NCBI RefSeq assembly: GCF_000328475.2 | Contig: NC_026478.1 | Coordinates: 1,612,001 to 1,676,000, forward strand | Source: Mycosarcoma maydis | Taxonomy: Eukaryota > Basidiomycota > Ustilaginomycetes > Ustilaginales | Length of the DNA stretch: 64,000 nucleotides | Direction of reading: 5' to 3' | Program-made: the position numbers and the translations under genes | In this document: piece by piece, positions 1 through 10,018 of the stretch | Numbering within the stretch: the stretch's first letter is position 1 | Layout of the letters: each line of letters opens with the position of its first letter | Notes under the pieces: generated by a model | What the model saw: only the letters and a program-made list of their open reading frames with translations | What the model was told of the DNA's origin: nothing | Databases searched by the model: none

Positions 1-2404
1 CGAATCACCGGTATTGGACCGATGGGCTGCAGTTGGCAAGACGTCGGAGCTGTCCGAACAGTCCTCGCTACAGACTGAGCGCGATCGAAGTACAAGTCGT
101 GGCGGTACGAACCCAGCGCTACTATCAACTCGGTCAGTGCACAGGAGTTCTTCACCTGTCTCGTCGCCCGGCTCGGCTAGGACGAGCTTTGACGCTGCGG
201 TTGCGCAAAGTGTTGATGGCGGATCTGGAGTGTCTCCAACGAAAGCGGCGTCGGCGCTGGAGCTGGCGACCAAATGCTGGAACGAAGATCCTGGCTTCTT
301 GAAGCGCGACAAGATCGCCGAATGGCTTGGTGGCTTGGGTTTGGTCAACCGTGCCGCGAGGAGCTACTACTTTGCCAATTTTGACTTTGCTGGCTTGCGC
401 CTCGACATGGCTTTCCGTCGATTGTGCGATAAGCTATTCCTACGTGCTGAAACGCAGCAGATCGATCGCATCTTGGCCGCTTTCTCGCAAAGGTACTTCG
501 AGTGTAATCCGGATTCGGTGCTTGGGAGCGCTGACGTGGTGCACTCAGTGGTGTTCAGTATTCTGCTGCTCAATACCGATCTTCACATTGCCGACCTGCA
601 AGAGAGGATGACGCGACAGCAGTTTGTAAAGAACACGTTGGGCGCGATCGCGGAAAGCAGAGGAGACGCAGCAGACGTGGAAGACGGAAGAAGCAGTTTT
701 AGCGTCGCGCCTGGCGAGATGACGCGCAGCACGGATGCTGTACCACCACCGGCGGCTGCGCAGCGACGCAACAGCATCAGCAGCTATCTTGGTAGTCGTT
801 CCAAGCACACTTCGAGCGCGACAAATTTGGAGGCGTCGTCGGATGCGCACCTGGACCATTGGCGACCGGGGACGAGTATGAGTGGATCCAAGGGGAAAGA
901 GGCCGAGGTCGAGTGGTTGCTGCGCGAGATCTATGCGGCGGTCAGGTCGGAGCGTATCTTGCTGCCAAATCCGGAAACCGGGTCAGAGACGGTGGCTGGT
1001 GGAAGGGTGTCTGCGAATTTCAGTCCGAGTCTCGGTGGTGGTCGTCGCAAGTTGGGCAACGACCGGATGACCGCCTTGAAACGAGGGTCTATACGCGGTA
1101 TACAGGGGCTGCTGGGTGGGATCGGATCGACTCCGCTGGTGGATGGGGCGCTCAGTCCGAATCCTTCGAGAAGCTCGGTGGACTCGTGGGGACGAACTTC
1201 GCAGTCACTGGCTGACCGCGATCGACTGCTTTCGCCGCTACCCAGCACTACACTCGGATTCGTGAGCACGTTGACTCAGACGATCATCAAAGAGTCGATG
1301 GAGGAGGAGAACACTACCGCAGCGGCGGCGACGACCAAAGAGGCGGCGTTGGACGAAGAAGACGATGACGATCAGTTGGCGCTCGCCGGACCACCTTGGG
1401 CCAAAGAAGGCTCGCTTACACGCAAGATTTATTGGGAGAGCACAGGCAAACGCGCAAAGGACAAGAACTGGACCGAAGTGTTTGTCGTGGTGTCTAAAGG
1501 AACGTTGTCTATGTTTCGATTCGATCTCGGCGGGTCTTCGGCAGGCGCGGCGTGGAAAGGCGCAAAATCTCGACCGTCGGCAACTGGCGCTGAGGCTGAT
1601 GCCGAGGCTGATGCTGGTGGCGCTGCGTTCGGAGGCGGCAATTGGTTGTCGTCTGCGACGTGTCTTGGGGAGATTTCGCTGGCTCACTCATTGGCGAATG
1701 CATTACCTCCACCTGGGTACAGCAAGATGCGGCCGCATGTGTTTGCACTCACGCTTCCAGGTGGAAAGATGTTCTTTTTCCAGACTGGTCATGAGGAACT
1801 CGTTAACGAATGGGTGAGCACGTGCAATTATTGGGCGGCAAGACAGTCCAAGGAACCGCTACCGGGAGGAGTCAGCAACATGGAGTATGGCTGGAATAAG
1901 GTGTTGCCGCTAGTAGAGGATGTGGATGAGCTCGATGGGGAAGATACGAAGATCGGGACGGATTCAAGGTCGACATTTTCAGTGGCTGTATCTGGAGCTG
2001 CATCCTCGAAGCTGGACTACGCGAGTAAGGAGCGTATATTTATCAACGAATGGCACACGCCACAACTGCCGTCTGTCGCATCGACGCTTTCGGAAGATCG
2101 CCAACTGATACGTCTGGAAAAACAAGTGGCGCATATCCAAGCCTCGCTATCGGAGCACAACAAGCTTCGCCACCCAATGCTAGCTCTGTATGCACCCAAA
2201 TCTGCAAGCTACTCAAAAGCGCTCGCTAACTGGGAGAAAAAAAGCAACTGGCTCCTCCAGGAACTCGTCAAATACCAAAGCTACCTCGAATCGCTCAAAC
2301 ACAGCGCCGACCTAAAGGCCGAAAGAAGAGCCGCGCGAGAGGTAGACCAAATGGTCAGAGACGGCGACGAAATGCTCGCCCAGCTCCAGTTGAGTACTGC
2401 TTGA
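1..2404 (+). CDS. Sec7-PH domain Arf guanine nucleotide exchange factor (5' partial)
   Basis: The frame is open from base 2, with no in-frame ATG near the edge, so the gene starts upstream of the window; about 800 residues are visible. Residues ~80-215 form a Sec7 domain. The catalytic glutamate-finger segment reads LRAETQQIDRILAAF (family consensus LPGEAQKIDRIMEAF), so the exchange glutamate is kept, and it is followed by FSILLLNTDLH. Residues ~468-616 form a PH domain starting KEGSLTRKIYWES and ending in a Trp-containing helix; it carries an Ala/Asp/Glu-rich insertion. A basic, helical, possibly coiled-coil tail follows (~700-800). Sec7-PH proteins of this layout in fungi (Syt1/Yel1-like, related to EFA6/PSD) activate Arf GTPases on the plasma membrane or endosomes. 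The rest is Ser-rich and probably disordered. It ends 214 bp from the convergent Sec2-like gene. Family assignment is firm; the exact orthologue is not. Confidence 0.9.
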   Translation, partial: ESPVLDRWAAVGKTSELSEQSSLQTERDRSTSRGGTNPALLSTRSVHRSSSPVSSPGSARTSFDAAVAQSVDGGSGVSPTKAASALELATKCWNEDPGFLKRDKIAEWLGGLGLVNRAARSYYFANFDFAGLRLDMAFRRLCDKLFLRAETQQIDRILAAFSQRYFECNPDSVLGSADVVHSVVFSILLLNTDLHIADLQERMTRQQFVKNTLGAIAESRGDAADVEDGRSSFSVAPGEMTRSTDAVPPPAAAQRRNSISSYLGSRSKHTSSATNLEASSDAHLDHWRPGTSMSGSKGKEAEVEWLLREIYAAVRSERILLPNPETGSETVAGGRVSANFSPSLGGGRRKLGNDRMTALKRGSIRGIQGLLGGIGSTPLVDGALSPNPSRSSVDSWGRTSQSLADRDRLLSPLPSTTLGFVSTLTQTIIKESMEEENTTAAAATTKEAALDEEDDDDQLALAGPPWAKEGSLTRKIYWESTGKRAKDKNWTEVFVVVSKGTLSMFRFDLGGSSAGAAWKGAKSRPSATGAEADAEADAGGAAFGGGNWLSSATCLGEISLAHSLANALPPPGYSKMRPHVFALTLPGGKMFFFQTGHEELVNEWVSTCNYWAARQSKEPLPGGVSNMEYGWNKVLPLVEDVDELDGEDTKIGTDSRSTFSVAVSGAASSKLDYASKERIFINEWHTPQLPSVASTLSEDRQLIRLEKQVAHIQASLSEHNKLRHPMLALYAPKSASYSKALANWEKKSNWLLQELVKYQSYLESLKHSADLKAERRAAREVDQMVRDGDEMLAQLQLSTA

Positions 2405-2618
2405 TCCGGCGTCTGCGCAATCCGACTCAATTCAGATCCTGTGCATCTTTCATCTTCGAAACTATCTGGCCGTGCGTGTGTGTGTGAAACGAGTTGGGTT
2501 TTAGATTGCATCCACGCAGCTTGTCATGGTCGATACAGGTCTGAACGTGCGTCTCCTTGGAATACCGATCCTGATCGACATTCGCGATTACTCAAGCGAA
2601 ATTTGCAAACCTGAAATC

Positions 2619-5600
2619 TCACGCCGTCTCGCCGTCTTGCGTGACCAACCCGATCCTGGCTCGCCACAACTCCTCTTTGAGCTTGGTCACTTCGGCCCAC
2701 ATCTTGTCTTCCCATTCCATGCTGTCCAGCTTGTCCAGATACAGCGCGGTGATCGGAGGCGGCGGAAGCGCAGCTGCAGCTGTAGCGTCGCTTGGCGTGC
2801 GCGGCGGAAGCGCGTGTCCCGGCGTATGATGGCGTCGGGGCGGAATGACGGGAGCGGGCGAGACCGAGGCGGCGGCAGACCCGGACCCGGGCCCGGTTCC
2901 GGTACCGGTACCGCGAGCGACCGAGCGTCGTGGCAGCGGTGGCGCAGAGATGCCTGCGGTCGCAGTGCTCGCAGTGCTCCCATCAGCTTGCTTGCTTTCA
3001 GTTGCCACTGCGGCGTCTGTGGCTACTACGTCTTTAGTCTCCGAAAGCTTTGGCGGTGCATCAGCTTCCTTCGCTTCAATCTCAGTGGCTACTTCTTCCT
3101 CCTCGGCCTCAGCATCTGCTAGCTTGACATCGGTACTGGGAGACGACGGCGCATCGGCAAAGTCGTCATCGTCACCAGTCGGTTTCTTGTCCTCTTCTGA
3201 CCTCTCGTCCGCGCTGTTGGCAGTCTCGTCCTTCTTGTCTGTGTGCTCGGACTCACTCGCTTCGTTTGCCGTGGCCTGAGCAACTTCGTCACCGCTTGAC
3301 TCCTCGTGTACGCTCTCCTTGAGCTTTTCAACTTCCATCTTTTCCTCTTCCGTCTCTCCATTCCCAGTCTTCTCTGCTGCTGCTGCTGCTGCTGCTGCTA
3401 CTTCTTCTTGTTCTTCTTTTTCTTCCATCTTTGCTTCTTCAGCTCTAGCGCTTTCGGCTGCCTCATTGTTCTCGGCAGCGGCGACCGCCTCTTCCAGCGT
3501 CTCGACTTGTTCGCTCTTCGCCGCTGGTGCTGGTGTAGTGTCCTTCTGCGAATAAAGCGATGACGTGCTAGCCAAAGCTTGCTGCTGATCCTCGAGCATG
3601 AATTTGCCCTCGAGCACAACGGAGCGTTCGAGATTGCGAACAAAGCCCCAGTACTGGCAGGCCGCGCGCAATCGCAAAAGGCAGTGATGTGGACAGAGCA
3701 AGTAGCGTGTTGGCGAACTCTCGCTGAGGCGGAAGATATGAGTGGGAACAGGCAAATGGGCAAGAACGAATGCGTCGTTGGACGGAAGCGCTTGCGCATC
3801 GCCATCAGTTGTAGTAGGCAACGACGCGACGTTGTTGGCAGCAGCGTCTGCTTCTGCCGTCGCTTTGACGTTGGAAGAAGATCTTCTAAAGGAGCTGAAC
3901 AGCCCACCTCGAGACGGCTTGGGTGTAATGGTTCCCGAATTGCTGCCACTGCTGGATCCAGTAATAGAGCCGAGCGAGCTAGCAGCCGAGCTGGCCCAAC
4001 TTGAGGTTGCCGTTGCAATACTGCTGGGCACCAAAGACGTCTTGCCGCCCTGTTCGGCAGACATGGCGGTGGCAGCGACTCCACCTGGCAAGGGAACATT
4101 GACAATGGGAATGCCGCACATGGAACATGCTGCAGGCGGCAGCTGAGCGTTCTCTCGGCGGATGAGGTCTTCGTCGATCGTCGTGCTTCCAGAAAAGATG
4201 GGCTCGATTACTAGGTTTCCCTCTAGGATGGCGGTGTTGGCTTGTCGTCTGCTCAGCCAGTTAAGACCGGGTGCAAAGTCGAGTCGAAGACACGGCTCGA
4301 TATCCTCCTCCTGCGATCGTTTGATGAACGGTAATGAAAGCTGACTCGGCAGAGAAACCATACTCTCTACACTGGATGGCAGACTGGGATAATCACGATG
4401 TCGGCTGACCCCAGCAATGGCGAAAGGAGAGCTTGCGACGATAGCCCCGCCAAGTCCCTGACTGTAAGCTGTGGCCGCGGTTGGGAGTGAATTCATCGAT
4501 GCAGCAGCATTGGTCGATTGCTGGAGGGCTGGTGAGGCAGTACGAGGAGTTGGCGTGCCAGTGCGCGATTCGCGTCCTCCGTTGTTTGGAAGCGGATAGT
4601 TGTAGAAAGGAGCAAGTTGTTTGCGGAGTCTGCGTAGATGGGCGATGAAGGAGCGGAATTCCTGGTATGGTACGATATTGATGATAAGGCGAGCTTCAGC
4701 GGCAAGGTCGAGGGTAGGTCTGTGCTTGCGATCCTGCATTGCTGATCTCTGAGAGATCGACCTGGCCAAGGACGATGTGTTGAGACGATGGAAGCTGACA
4801 GCGCCGCTCTCCACCGATGCAATGGAGGCACCATCATCGCCGTTGCTCTTCATGGACGAACCACTCTGGAGCTTCTCGACTTGACGCTGCAGGTCGGCGA
4901 GCACCCTTTGCTGCTCGAGCATGATGCCTTCCGTGTCCTTGAGACGCTCCTCCATGTTGCGACTTTTCTCTTCTGCTCGGGCACGCGAGAGCCTCTCAAC
5001 GGCCACCATCTTGTTGGCTTCGCTGAAGAGACTGGAGCTGAGCTCGTCGAGTTCAGCCTCAATTTTGCTCTTGTCGCTTTCGGCTTTGCCGCGTTGCGCC
5101 GTCTCCTCGATGACGCGATCCATCATCCTTTGCATCTCGCTGCTGACATGGGCCTTTTCTACCAAGAGACCAGTGTTGAGTGCATCGAGATGCTCTGCAC
5201 GCTCCTTTTCAAGTTCTTTGATCTTGGCAGACATGCCCTGCACTCGCTCCTGTGCGTCCGAATAGTCATCTTCGAGGTCTGCGATACGGTTGAAAGATCG
5301 AACGAGCTTCTCATTGAGGCTTGTAACCTGGTTGGTTAAGTCTTTGATCTGAGCTTGCAGTGCTTCGGTCGAAATGTTGTCGGACATGGCTGTGGATGGA
5401 GCAGCTGCAGCTGGGACATCTTCGGAACGAGACCCTTCCTGGCCTGCTATTGATATCGATTGCGACTGAGGACGAGAATTGCTGTTTGGATTCGAATGAT
5501 CATTGCTAAAGATGGCAGAAGCCGCAGAGGCGCGCTTGAGAGCTGCGGTTTGGTCGTCCTGATCATGATCACCATTGGTGGAGAGGCGTTTGACATCAGC

Positions 5601-5750
5601 ATCAATCGAAGACTCCTGGCCAAGTACATCGTCAGGATTGGCCTCGTCGGCCAAGATTGCGTCGGGGTCGAGGCGCTGCAGTTGTGATTCTGGAATGCTA
5701 GCGTCGGCGGTTTCCGCCTTGTTGGGCTCGGCATCATTTGTTGCCGACAT
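2619..5750 (-). CDS. sec2: Sec2-type Rab (Sec4/Rab8) guanine nucleotide exchange factor
   Basis: 1043 residues from the ATG at 5750; the frame extends a few codons upstream only through a TTG. Residues ~130-290 are a long heptad coiled coil containing SLFSEANKMVAVER, close to the Sec2/Rabin8 signature (LFEEANKMV), which is the Rab-binding core of the GEF. A second conserved block lies at ~353-377 (INIVPYQEFRSFIAHLRRLRK), then a region shared by Sec2/Rab3IP relatives with LRLDFAPGLNWLSRRQ (~485), a CSMCGIPI zinc-ligand-like pair (~540) and LLCPHHCLLRLRAACQYWGF (~685). The C-terminus is Glu/Ala-rich with a polyalanine run from a GCA repeat at 3375-3399, then proline-rich. In yeast Sec2 activates Sec4 on secretory vesicles before exocyst tethering; in a filamentous smut this would serve tip growth. 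Single exon. Confidence 0.88.
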   Translation of the reverse strand: MSATNDAEPNKAETADASIPESQLQRLDPDAILADEANPDDVLGQESSIDADVKRLSTNGDHDQDDQTAALKRASAASAIFSNDHSNPNSNSRPQSQSISIAGQEGSRSEDVPAAAAPSTAMSDNISTEALQAQIKDLTNQVTSLNEKLVRSFNRIADLEDDYSDAQERVQGMSAKIKELEKERAEHLDALNTGLLVEKAHVSSEMQRMMDRVIEETAQRGKAESDKSKIEAELDELSSSLFSEANKMVAVERLSRARAEEKSRNMEERLKDTEGIMLEQQRVLADLQRQVEKLQSGSSMKSNGDDGASIASVESGAVSFHRLNTSSLARSISQRSAMQDRKHRPTLDLAAEARLIINIVPYQEFRSFIAHLRRLRKQLAPFYNYPLPNNGGRESRTGTPTPRTASPALQQSTNAAASMNSLPTAATAYSQGLGGAIVASSPFAIAGVSRHRDYPSLPSSVESMVSLPSQLSLPFIKRSQEEDIEPCLRLDFAPGLNWLSRRQANTAILEGNLVIEPIFSGSTTIDEDLIRRENAQLPPAACSMCGIPIVNVPLPGGVAATAMSAEQGGKTSLVPSSIATATSSWASSAASSLGSITGSSSGSNSGTITPKPSRGGLFSSFRRSSSNVKATAEADAAANNVASLPTTTDGDAQALPSNDAFVLAHLPVPTHIFRLSESSPTRYLLCPHHCLLRLRAACQYWGFVRNLERSVVLEGKFMLEDQQQALASTSSLYSQKDTTPAPAAKSEQVETLEEAVAAAENNEAAESARAEEAKMEEKEEQEEVAAAAAAAAEKTGNGETEEEKMEVEKLKESVHEESSGDEVAQATANEASESEHTDKKDETANSADERSEEDKKPTGDDDDFADAPSSPSTDVKLADAEAEEEEVATEIEAKEADAPPKLSETKDVVATDAAVATESKQADGSTASTATAGISAPPLPRRSVARGTGTGTGPGSGSAAASVSPAPVIPPRRHHTPGHALPPRTPSDATAAAALPPPPITALYLDKLDSMEWEDKMWAEVTKLKEELWRARIGLVTQDGETA
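3375..3399. repeat. (GCT/GCA)n trinucleotide tract encoding polyalanine
   Basis: An uninterrupted TGC/GCT repeat of about eight units lies inside the sec2 coding frame and encodes Ala on the minus strand. Length variation between strains is expected but cannot be judged here. Confidence 0.9.
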
Positions 5751-6997
5751 TGTGGGAGCCAACTTGTCTCACGACGAGCTTACTGAGTGGATCGGAAGCA
5801 ACTTCCGATTCAGAAGCTTCGCTGTCACAAACCAGGTACTGGCAAGGGCGAAAATGAGCGAACGGTGGTGAACATGTGACGGACAGAGAGAAGAAGTGGA
5901 TCACCTGATATCGACTTTCTGAATCATTGAATTACGAATCGTGAATTGCTTGGATACACGTCCACACGTCCATGCACACACCAGCCCCCAGAATTTTCAG
6001 ATGTGAGAGCCACGAGCCACGAGCTCGAGTTTTACGTGTTAGACAGTCACGAGTCACGAGTGTTACATGAGTTAGCGGGGCACGGGGAGGTGTGAAATCG
6101 TGGATCCGATGCCCTCTCCCTTCAGCCAACGTGCACATTAACGTTGCCTTCGGAAGAGCCGCAAAAGTCTCAACAACGTTCGAATCTGTGGTTGTGCTCT
6201 CAAACTGTCGATCCGTCTGATTCGGAGAACCCATACGTGATACAGTATGTTCTTTGTCAGTGCTATGGTCTGGGCCGCAGATCGTGTCGGATCACCCACG
6301 CAGCTCTGTCACGCCCGCGCTGTTGTGAGAGACTGCTGAGCTGCTCAACATTTCCTCCCACCGCCAAGTTGAGAATTCACACACACGCATGCACGCAGCC
6401 CGTGCAGCGTTGCACGCGCCATCACGGCCAATCTGGCGTAGCCATTCACGATTCACGCCTTGTGATTTCAAGTGACACTCACGACTTTAGCGACCGAAGA
6501 ATCGTGAATCACGAATCACATTAATCATTACCCAGCCCCATACTTTCCACACCTCACCTCGGCTTGCTGACCTTCTCATCTCCCGTTTTCCATCTTGTCC
6601 TTCACCTCTAACAATCCAACAGCGCGTAAATCGATCGACACCCTGCCAACTCTCGACACGCGGATGCCTTCATCTCCGTCAGCCTTTGCTCACCTCCACC
6701 CACTCACCGCGGTTGCTATTCGTGGGCGCTGCTGTGCCAGAAGCAAAACCTTCCCCGCAACTTTTGCATAAGGAGGCCGTGCTGCTTCACAACGGCTACG
6801 CATTTGACGCCACGACCTACCACTTTCACTCTGATCAATACGTGTTTGCGATCTTAGACGACTACAGCACATCATTCTGAACGATACAGTGCACTTGGTC
6901 AATCGAGCGAGAAGCTACATAGCTCTCTATCCTTGGGTCTGCTTTTTTCTCCGGAACTCGTCACTTGTTCATTCCGAACAAGTCCTAGATTGCAGAA
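5751..6997. other. Divergent intergenic region between sec2 and the split-ATG gene
   Basis: About 1.2 kb without a supportable ORF; it must hold promoters for both divergent genes. It contains two clusters of the window-wide heptad repeat: around 5928-6066 (an imperfect palindrome ATTACGAATCGTGAATT, then CACGAGTCACGAG words) and around 6441-6520 (ATCGTGAATCACGAATCACA). The 6540-6690 stretch is pyrimidine-rich, as expected of a fungal core promoter or leader. No TATA box was convincing. Confidence 0.6.
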
Positions 6998-8729
6998 ATG
7001 TAAGCGAACATGATCTGAAACCGAACTACATTGCGTACCATTGCTTACTGGAGACTTTTCTCTTTCTCTTCTCGACATCAGGGCGAGCGATAAAAGTCAA
7101 ACTCTGCCCAAGGCTGGTGCTAGCCTCTCTGAGCGTATTGCAGCTCTGCAAAGAAAAACGTCGAATCCGGTAAGATCCACCAATCTTTCCCCACCAGGTA
7201 CTGCAACTTCGACAGGATCCGGCAGACTGAGCCCGGGAGAAAGCCCCTCGAGGTCTCCCTCCGGCAGCTCCAGCCTCAACGCCGTGCGCGAGCGTATTGC
7301 AAAGTTTCAGTCGAGCGACGAGAGACCCGTCATGCCCAGAAGTTCCTTCGGGTCTCCCGCACCTAACCCCGAAATTCGAAGCGCGCGAAGTCAGTTTCCT
7401 GGAGCCAGCGCTGGCAAAGGAACAGGTGCATGGGGCGAGGGTGTATTGCGACCACAAATGACCGGCGGCGTCTGGCTCGGCGCTGGCGCTGGGGGCGGAT
7501 GGGGCGATCCTGCTTCAGCGTCGCTCCGCCCTCAAATGACTGGTGGTGCTTTTCTCGGCAACGGCACGCCGCGCACTTCGGGTCTTGGTGCGTCAAGGCC
7601 AATGCGAGTAGCTTCGGACAACATTATGCACGGAGTGGGTCGAGACGCTTTCGCCGAGCTTGACGACGACCTCGTTCTGACCGGACGCAATCGTCCAGAG
7701 CCGACCGCCACCGCATCGGCTGACGAAGCCGAATCTTCCAAAGAAGTACTTGCGAACGGTACCACTTCTAAAGACACTACTGAAGCGCTGCCGAAGCTGC
7801 CCGACACACCCACGGCTGAGATTGATCTCGCAAAGATCCATGCAAGCTCTGGCCTTCCAGAAACGTCTGCACCTGCCGCCATTCCCGACTTCCCTGAGGC
7901 ACCTTCTTCCGCGCTGAAAGAAACACATAAAGTCAATAGTGCATTTGAGGCTGCCAACGCGAACCCCGATACGTCGATAGAGATTGGCATTCATGGACGA
8001 TCCGCTGACGATGTCGAGCGCATCCGCCAACGCGCGCAGGACTTGCAGATATCCGATGAGTCGGACATGGCTGCCGACAACGAGCCTTGGATCGCACCTT
8101 CGCCAGCTGACCCGGCCGGTCAGGTACCGAAACCGATCGATACGAACGAGATTCTTGCTACCCAGAGTCAGTCGTCTAAGGATGATGGCCCAGATCCTTG
8201 GGTGCAAGGATATGGCAATCCCGCGGTGGACCGCGACCTCACGACCGGTGGTCTTGGTACCGAGGCACCGCGTACACCAGCAGAATACTCAGCTCCGGGA
8301 ACTTTGGCTGAGCGCGCTCAAGTTGAACGGACCGACTCGGGTCGCGTTGATCCTCTAGATCCAGCAGCTCACCAAGTACGCGGACCAGGCTTGCTCGTGC
8401 CGCGAGATGAGGTTGCCGAAGCGCAGGATCTCGGACCTAGCGCTGTCAAAGCACCCCTGGCAGAATCTCCATCAACAAGCAACGCCAGCGTCACCGGGTT
8501 GACAGCATCCACGCCATTCGGCTTCAATGGCCGCCTCGCTTCGACACTGACGCCAGCTGAAAAGGCGAAGCAGGCAGTAGCGATGGGCCGCACAAAGAGT
8601 CAGTCGCAGCGTTTGCGTCGTCCACCACCAGGCACTGTCCTATCAGCCGCAGACCTTGACGCCAGCGATGACGAATACGAGCCAGGCTGGGCGAGTGTCA
8701 CCAGTGTAATGTCTTCGTCGCGCTCATGA
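6998..8729 (+). CDS. Uncharacterised low-complexity protein; start codon split by an intron
   Basis: The open frame has no good in-frame ATG at its beginning. An intron at 7000-7081 (GTAAGC donor, pyrimidine tract TTCTCTTTCTCTTCTCG, CATCAG acceptor) joins AT (6998-6999) to G at 7082, giving ATG GCG AGC GAT: a 549-residue protein starting MASDKSQTLPKAG. Two related short motifs follow, LSERIAALQRK and VRERIAKFQSSDERPVMPRS, then a direct repeat of RPQMTGG followed by a hydrophobic pair and LG (at ~7457 and ~7530). The remainder is acidic, Ser/Pro/Thr-rich and probably disordered, with a C-terminus rich in Ser/Arg. IAALQ/IAKFQ motifs of this kind occur in several fungal cytoskeleton-linked proteins, but I do not recognise the family and assign no function. 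Convergent with gpd1, 218 bp apart. Confidence 0.75.
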
Positions 8730-8947
8730 TCTTGTCATTCGAACACACCTCACCATCTCAGTCCAAGCAGGGTACCGCTTTAGTTAGCCGACCCGATCTA
8801 AAGTCTGACAATAGCAATGATCATTGCCCTGTGAAGCGGCGAGCGATACGTGATTGTGGTACACCAAATGAACTGTTTGTGAACGTGTGGCGAGCTGTGA
8901 GCGGATCTTGAGGTGCTTTGAGCGTTTGAAATAAGCCAGTGATCGCT

Positions 8948-10018
8948 CTACAGACGACTCGTCAAATCGTGAGCGTCAATGCCCTCGTATGCGATCGAAT
9001 AGACAGCCTTGAACAACGGATAGTCGTCGACCTTGCCTCGGGCCGCCAACAATTCGTGTACCTCCCTTGCGGTCTCTGTTCCTTGCAACTTTTGACCATT
9101 GAGCAACTCTTTTTCGAGCTGATCGAATGGTTTGCCGGTCTTGACGAACGCCTCGGCGCACTTTCGATTCCTTCCGCCGAGGCAGGTGGTGATGAGATCA
9201 GCGACGCCCGCACTCGTTTCTGTGAAGGTCTCGGGTTTGATTCCCTCGAAGAACTCCTCGCTGAAGCGCTTCATCTCCATCAGACCGATGCGCATCACCG
9301 CCGCTTTGGCATTGTCTCCCCAACCCAATCCATCCGTGAAACCTGCGGCGATCGCAACGACATTCTTCAACGCCCCACACAGACTTACTCCCGCCACATC
9401 CTCGATGATCCCTACTTTGAAGGTAGGCGTGTCGAATAGCTTGAAGAACAGCTCGGCGTTTTCTCGACCTTTTGCATCGGGTCGATGACCGATTGTGGTT
9501 TCTGAGAACTTGTCCTGCGCCACCTCGTTCGCGATGTTAGCTCCAGATAAAGCGGAGCACGACACCCCGAGCGCTTCTTGGATCACATCAGCAAAGATTG
9601 AGATCTTGCCATCCTTGACTTCGACACCCTTGATCATCGAGATCGCGTGTGCATCTGGGTTCACATGGCCCTTCAACTGCTTGCACACCGATCGGATAAA
9701 CTGATGCGGTAAAACGAACACCAACAGCGTCGCATCCTTGACCGCATCGACAGGGTTTGGGTTGGCAATGACGTTATCCGGAAGCTTGCATCCGGGCAGG
9801 TACTTGGGATTCTCGTGTGTCTCGTTGATGACCTGCGAGAGAGGTTTGCCGTTGTAATCTTCTTCGAACACGTACATCTGCACTTCGCGTTGAAACGTGT
9901 CCGAGTGTCGTTGTGTGTTCTGACCGGCAATACGAGCGATAGCAGAGCCCCAATTTCCAGAGCCGACAATCACCACTTTGTGCTTCTTTGAAGAGCTTGA
10001 TGTCGAGGCGGTTGACAT
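8948..10018 (-). CDS. gpd1: Glycerol-3-phosphate dehydrogenase, NAD+-dependent, with C-terminal SRL
   Basis: 356 residues, single exon, ATG at 10018. It reduces dihydroxyacetone phosphate to glycerol-3-phosphate with NADH, feeding glycerol synthesis for osmotic balance, lipid precursors and redox balance. The N-terminal Rossmann motif is VVIVGSGNWGSAIA (residues ~12-25). The C-terminal catalytic domain has GALKNVVAIAAGFTDGLGWG with the family's catalytic lysine, and the glycine-arginine motif LGGRNRKCAEAF. Length matches eukaryotic cytosolic enzymes. The last residues are AHDLTSRL, so the protein ends in SRL, a canonical type 1 peroxisomal targeting tripeptide. Yeast Gpd1 reaches peroxisomes through an N-terminal PTS2 instead. 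Dual cytosol/peroxisome location is inferred, not shown. The upstream 1.5 kb gap presumably holds its stress-responsive promoter. Confidence 0.96.
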   Translation of the reverse strand: MSTASTSSSSKKHKVVIVGSGNWGSAIARIAGQNTQRHSDTFQREVQMYVFEEDYNGKPLSQVINETHENPKYLPGCKLPDNVIANPNPVDAVKDATLLVFVLPHQFIRSVCKQLKGHVNPDAHAISMIKGVEVKDGKISIFADVIQEALGVSCSALSGANIANEVAQDKFSETTIGHRPDAKGRENAELFFKLFDTPTFKVGIIEDVAGVSLCGALKNVVAIAAGFTDGLGWGDNAKAAVMRIGLMEMKRFSEEFFEGIKPETFTETSAGVADLITTCLGGRNRKCAEAFVKTGKPFDQLEKELLNGQKLQGTETAREVHELLAARGKVDDYPLFKAVYSIAYEGIDAHDLTSRL

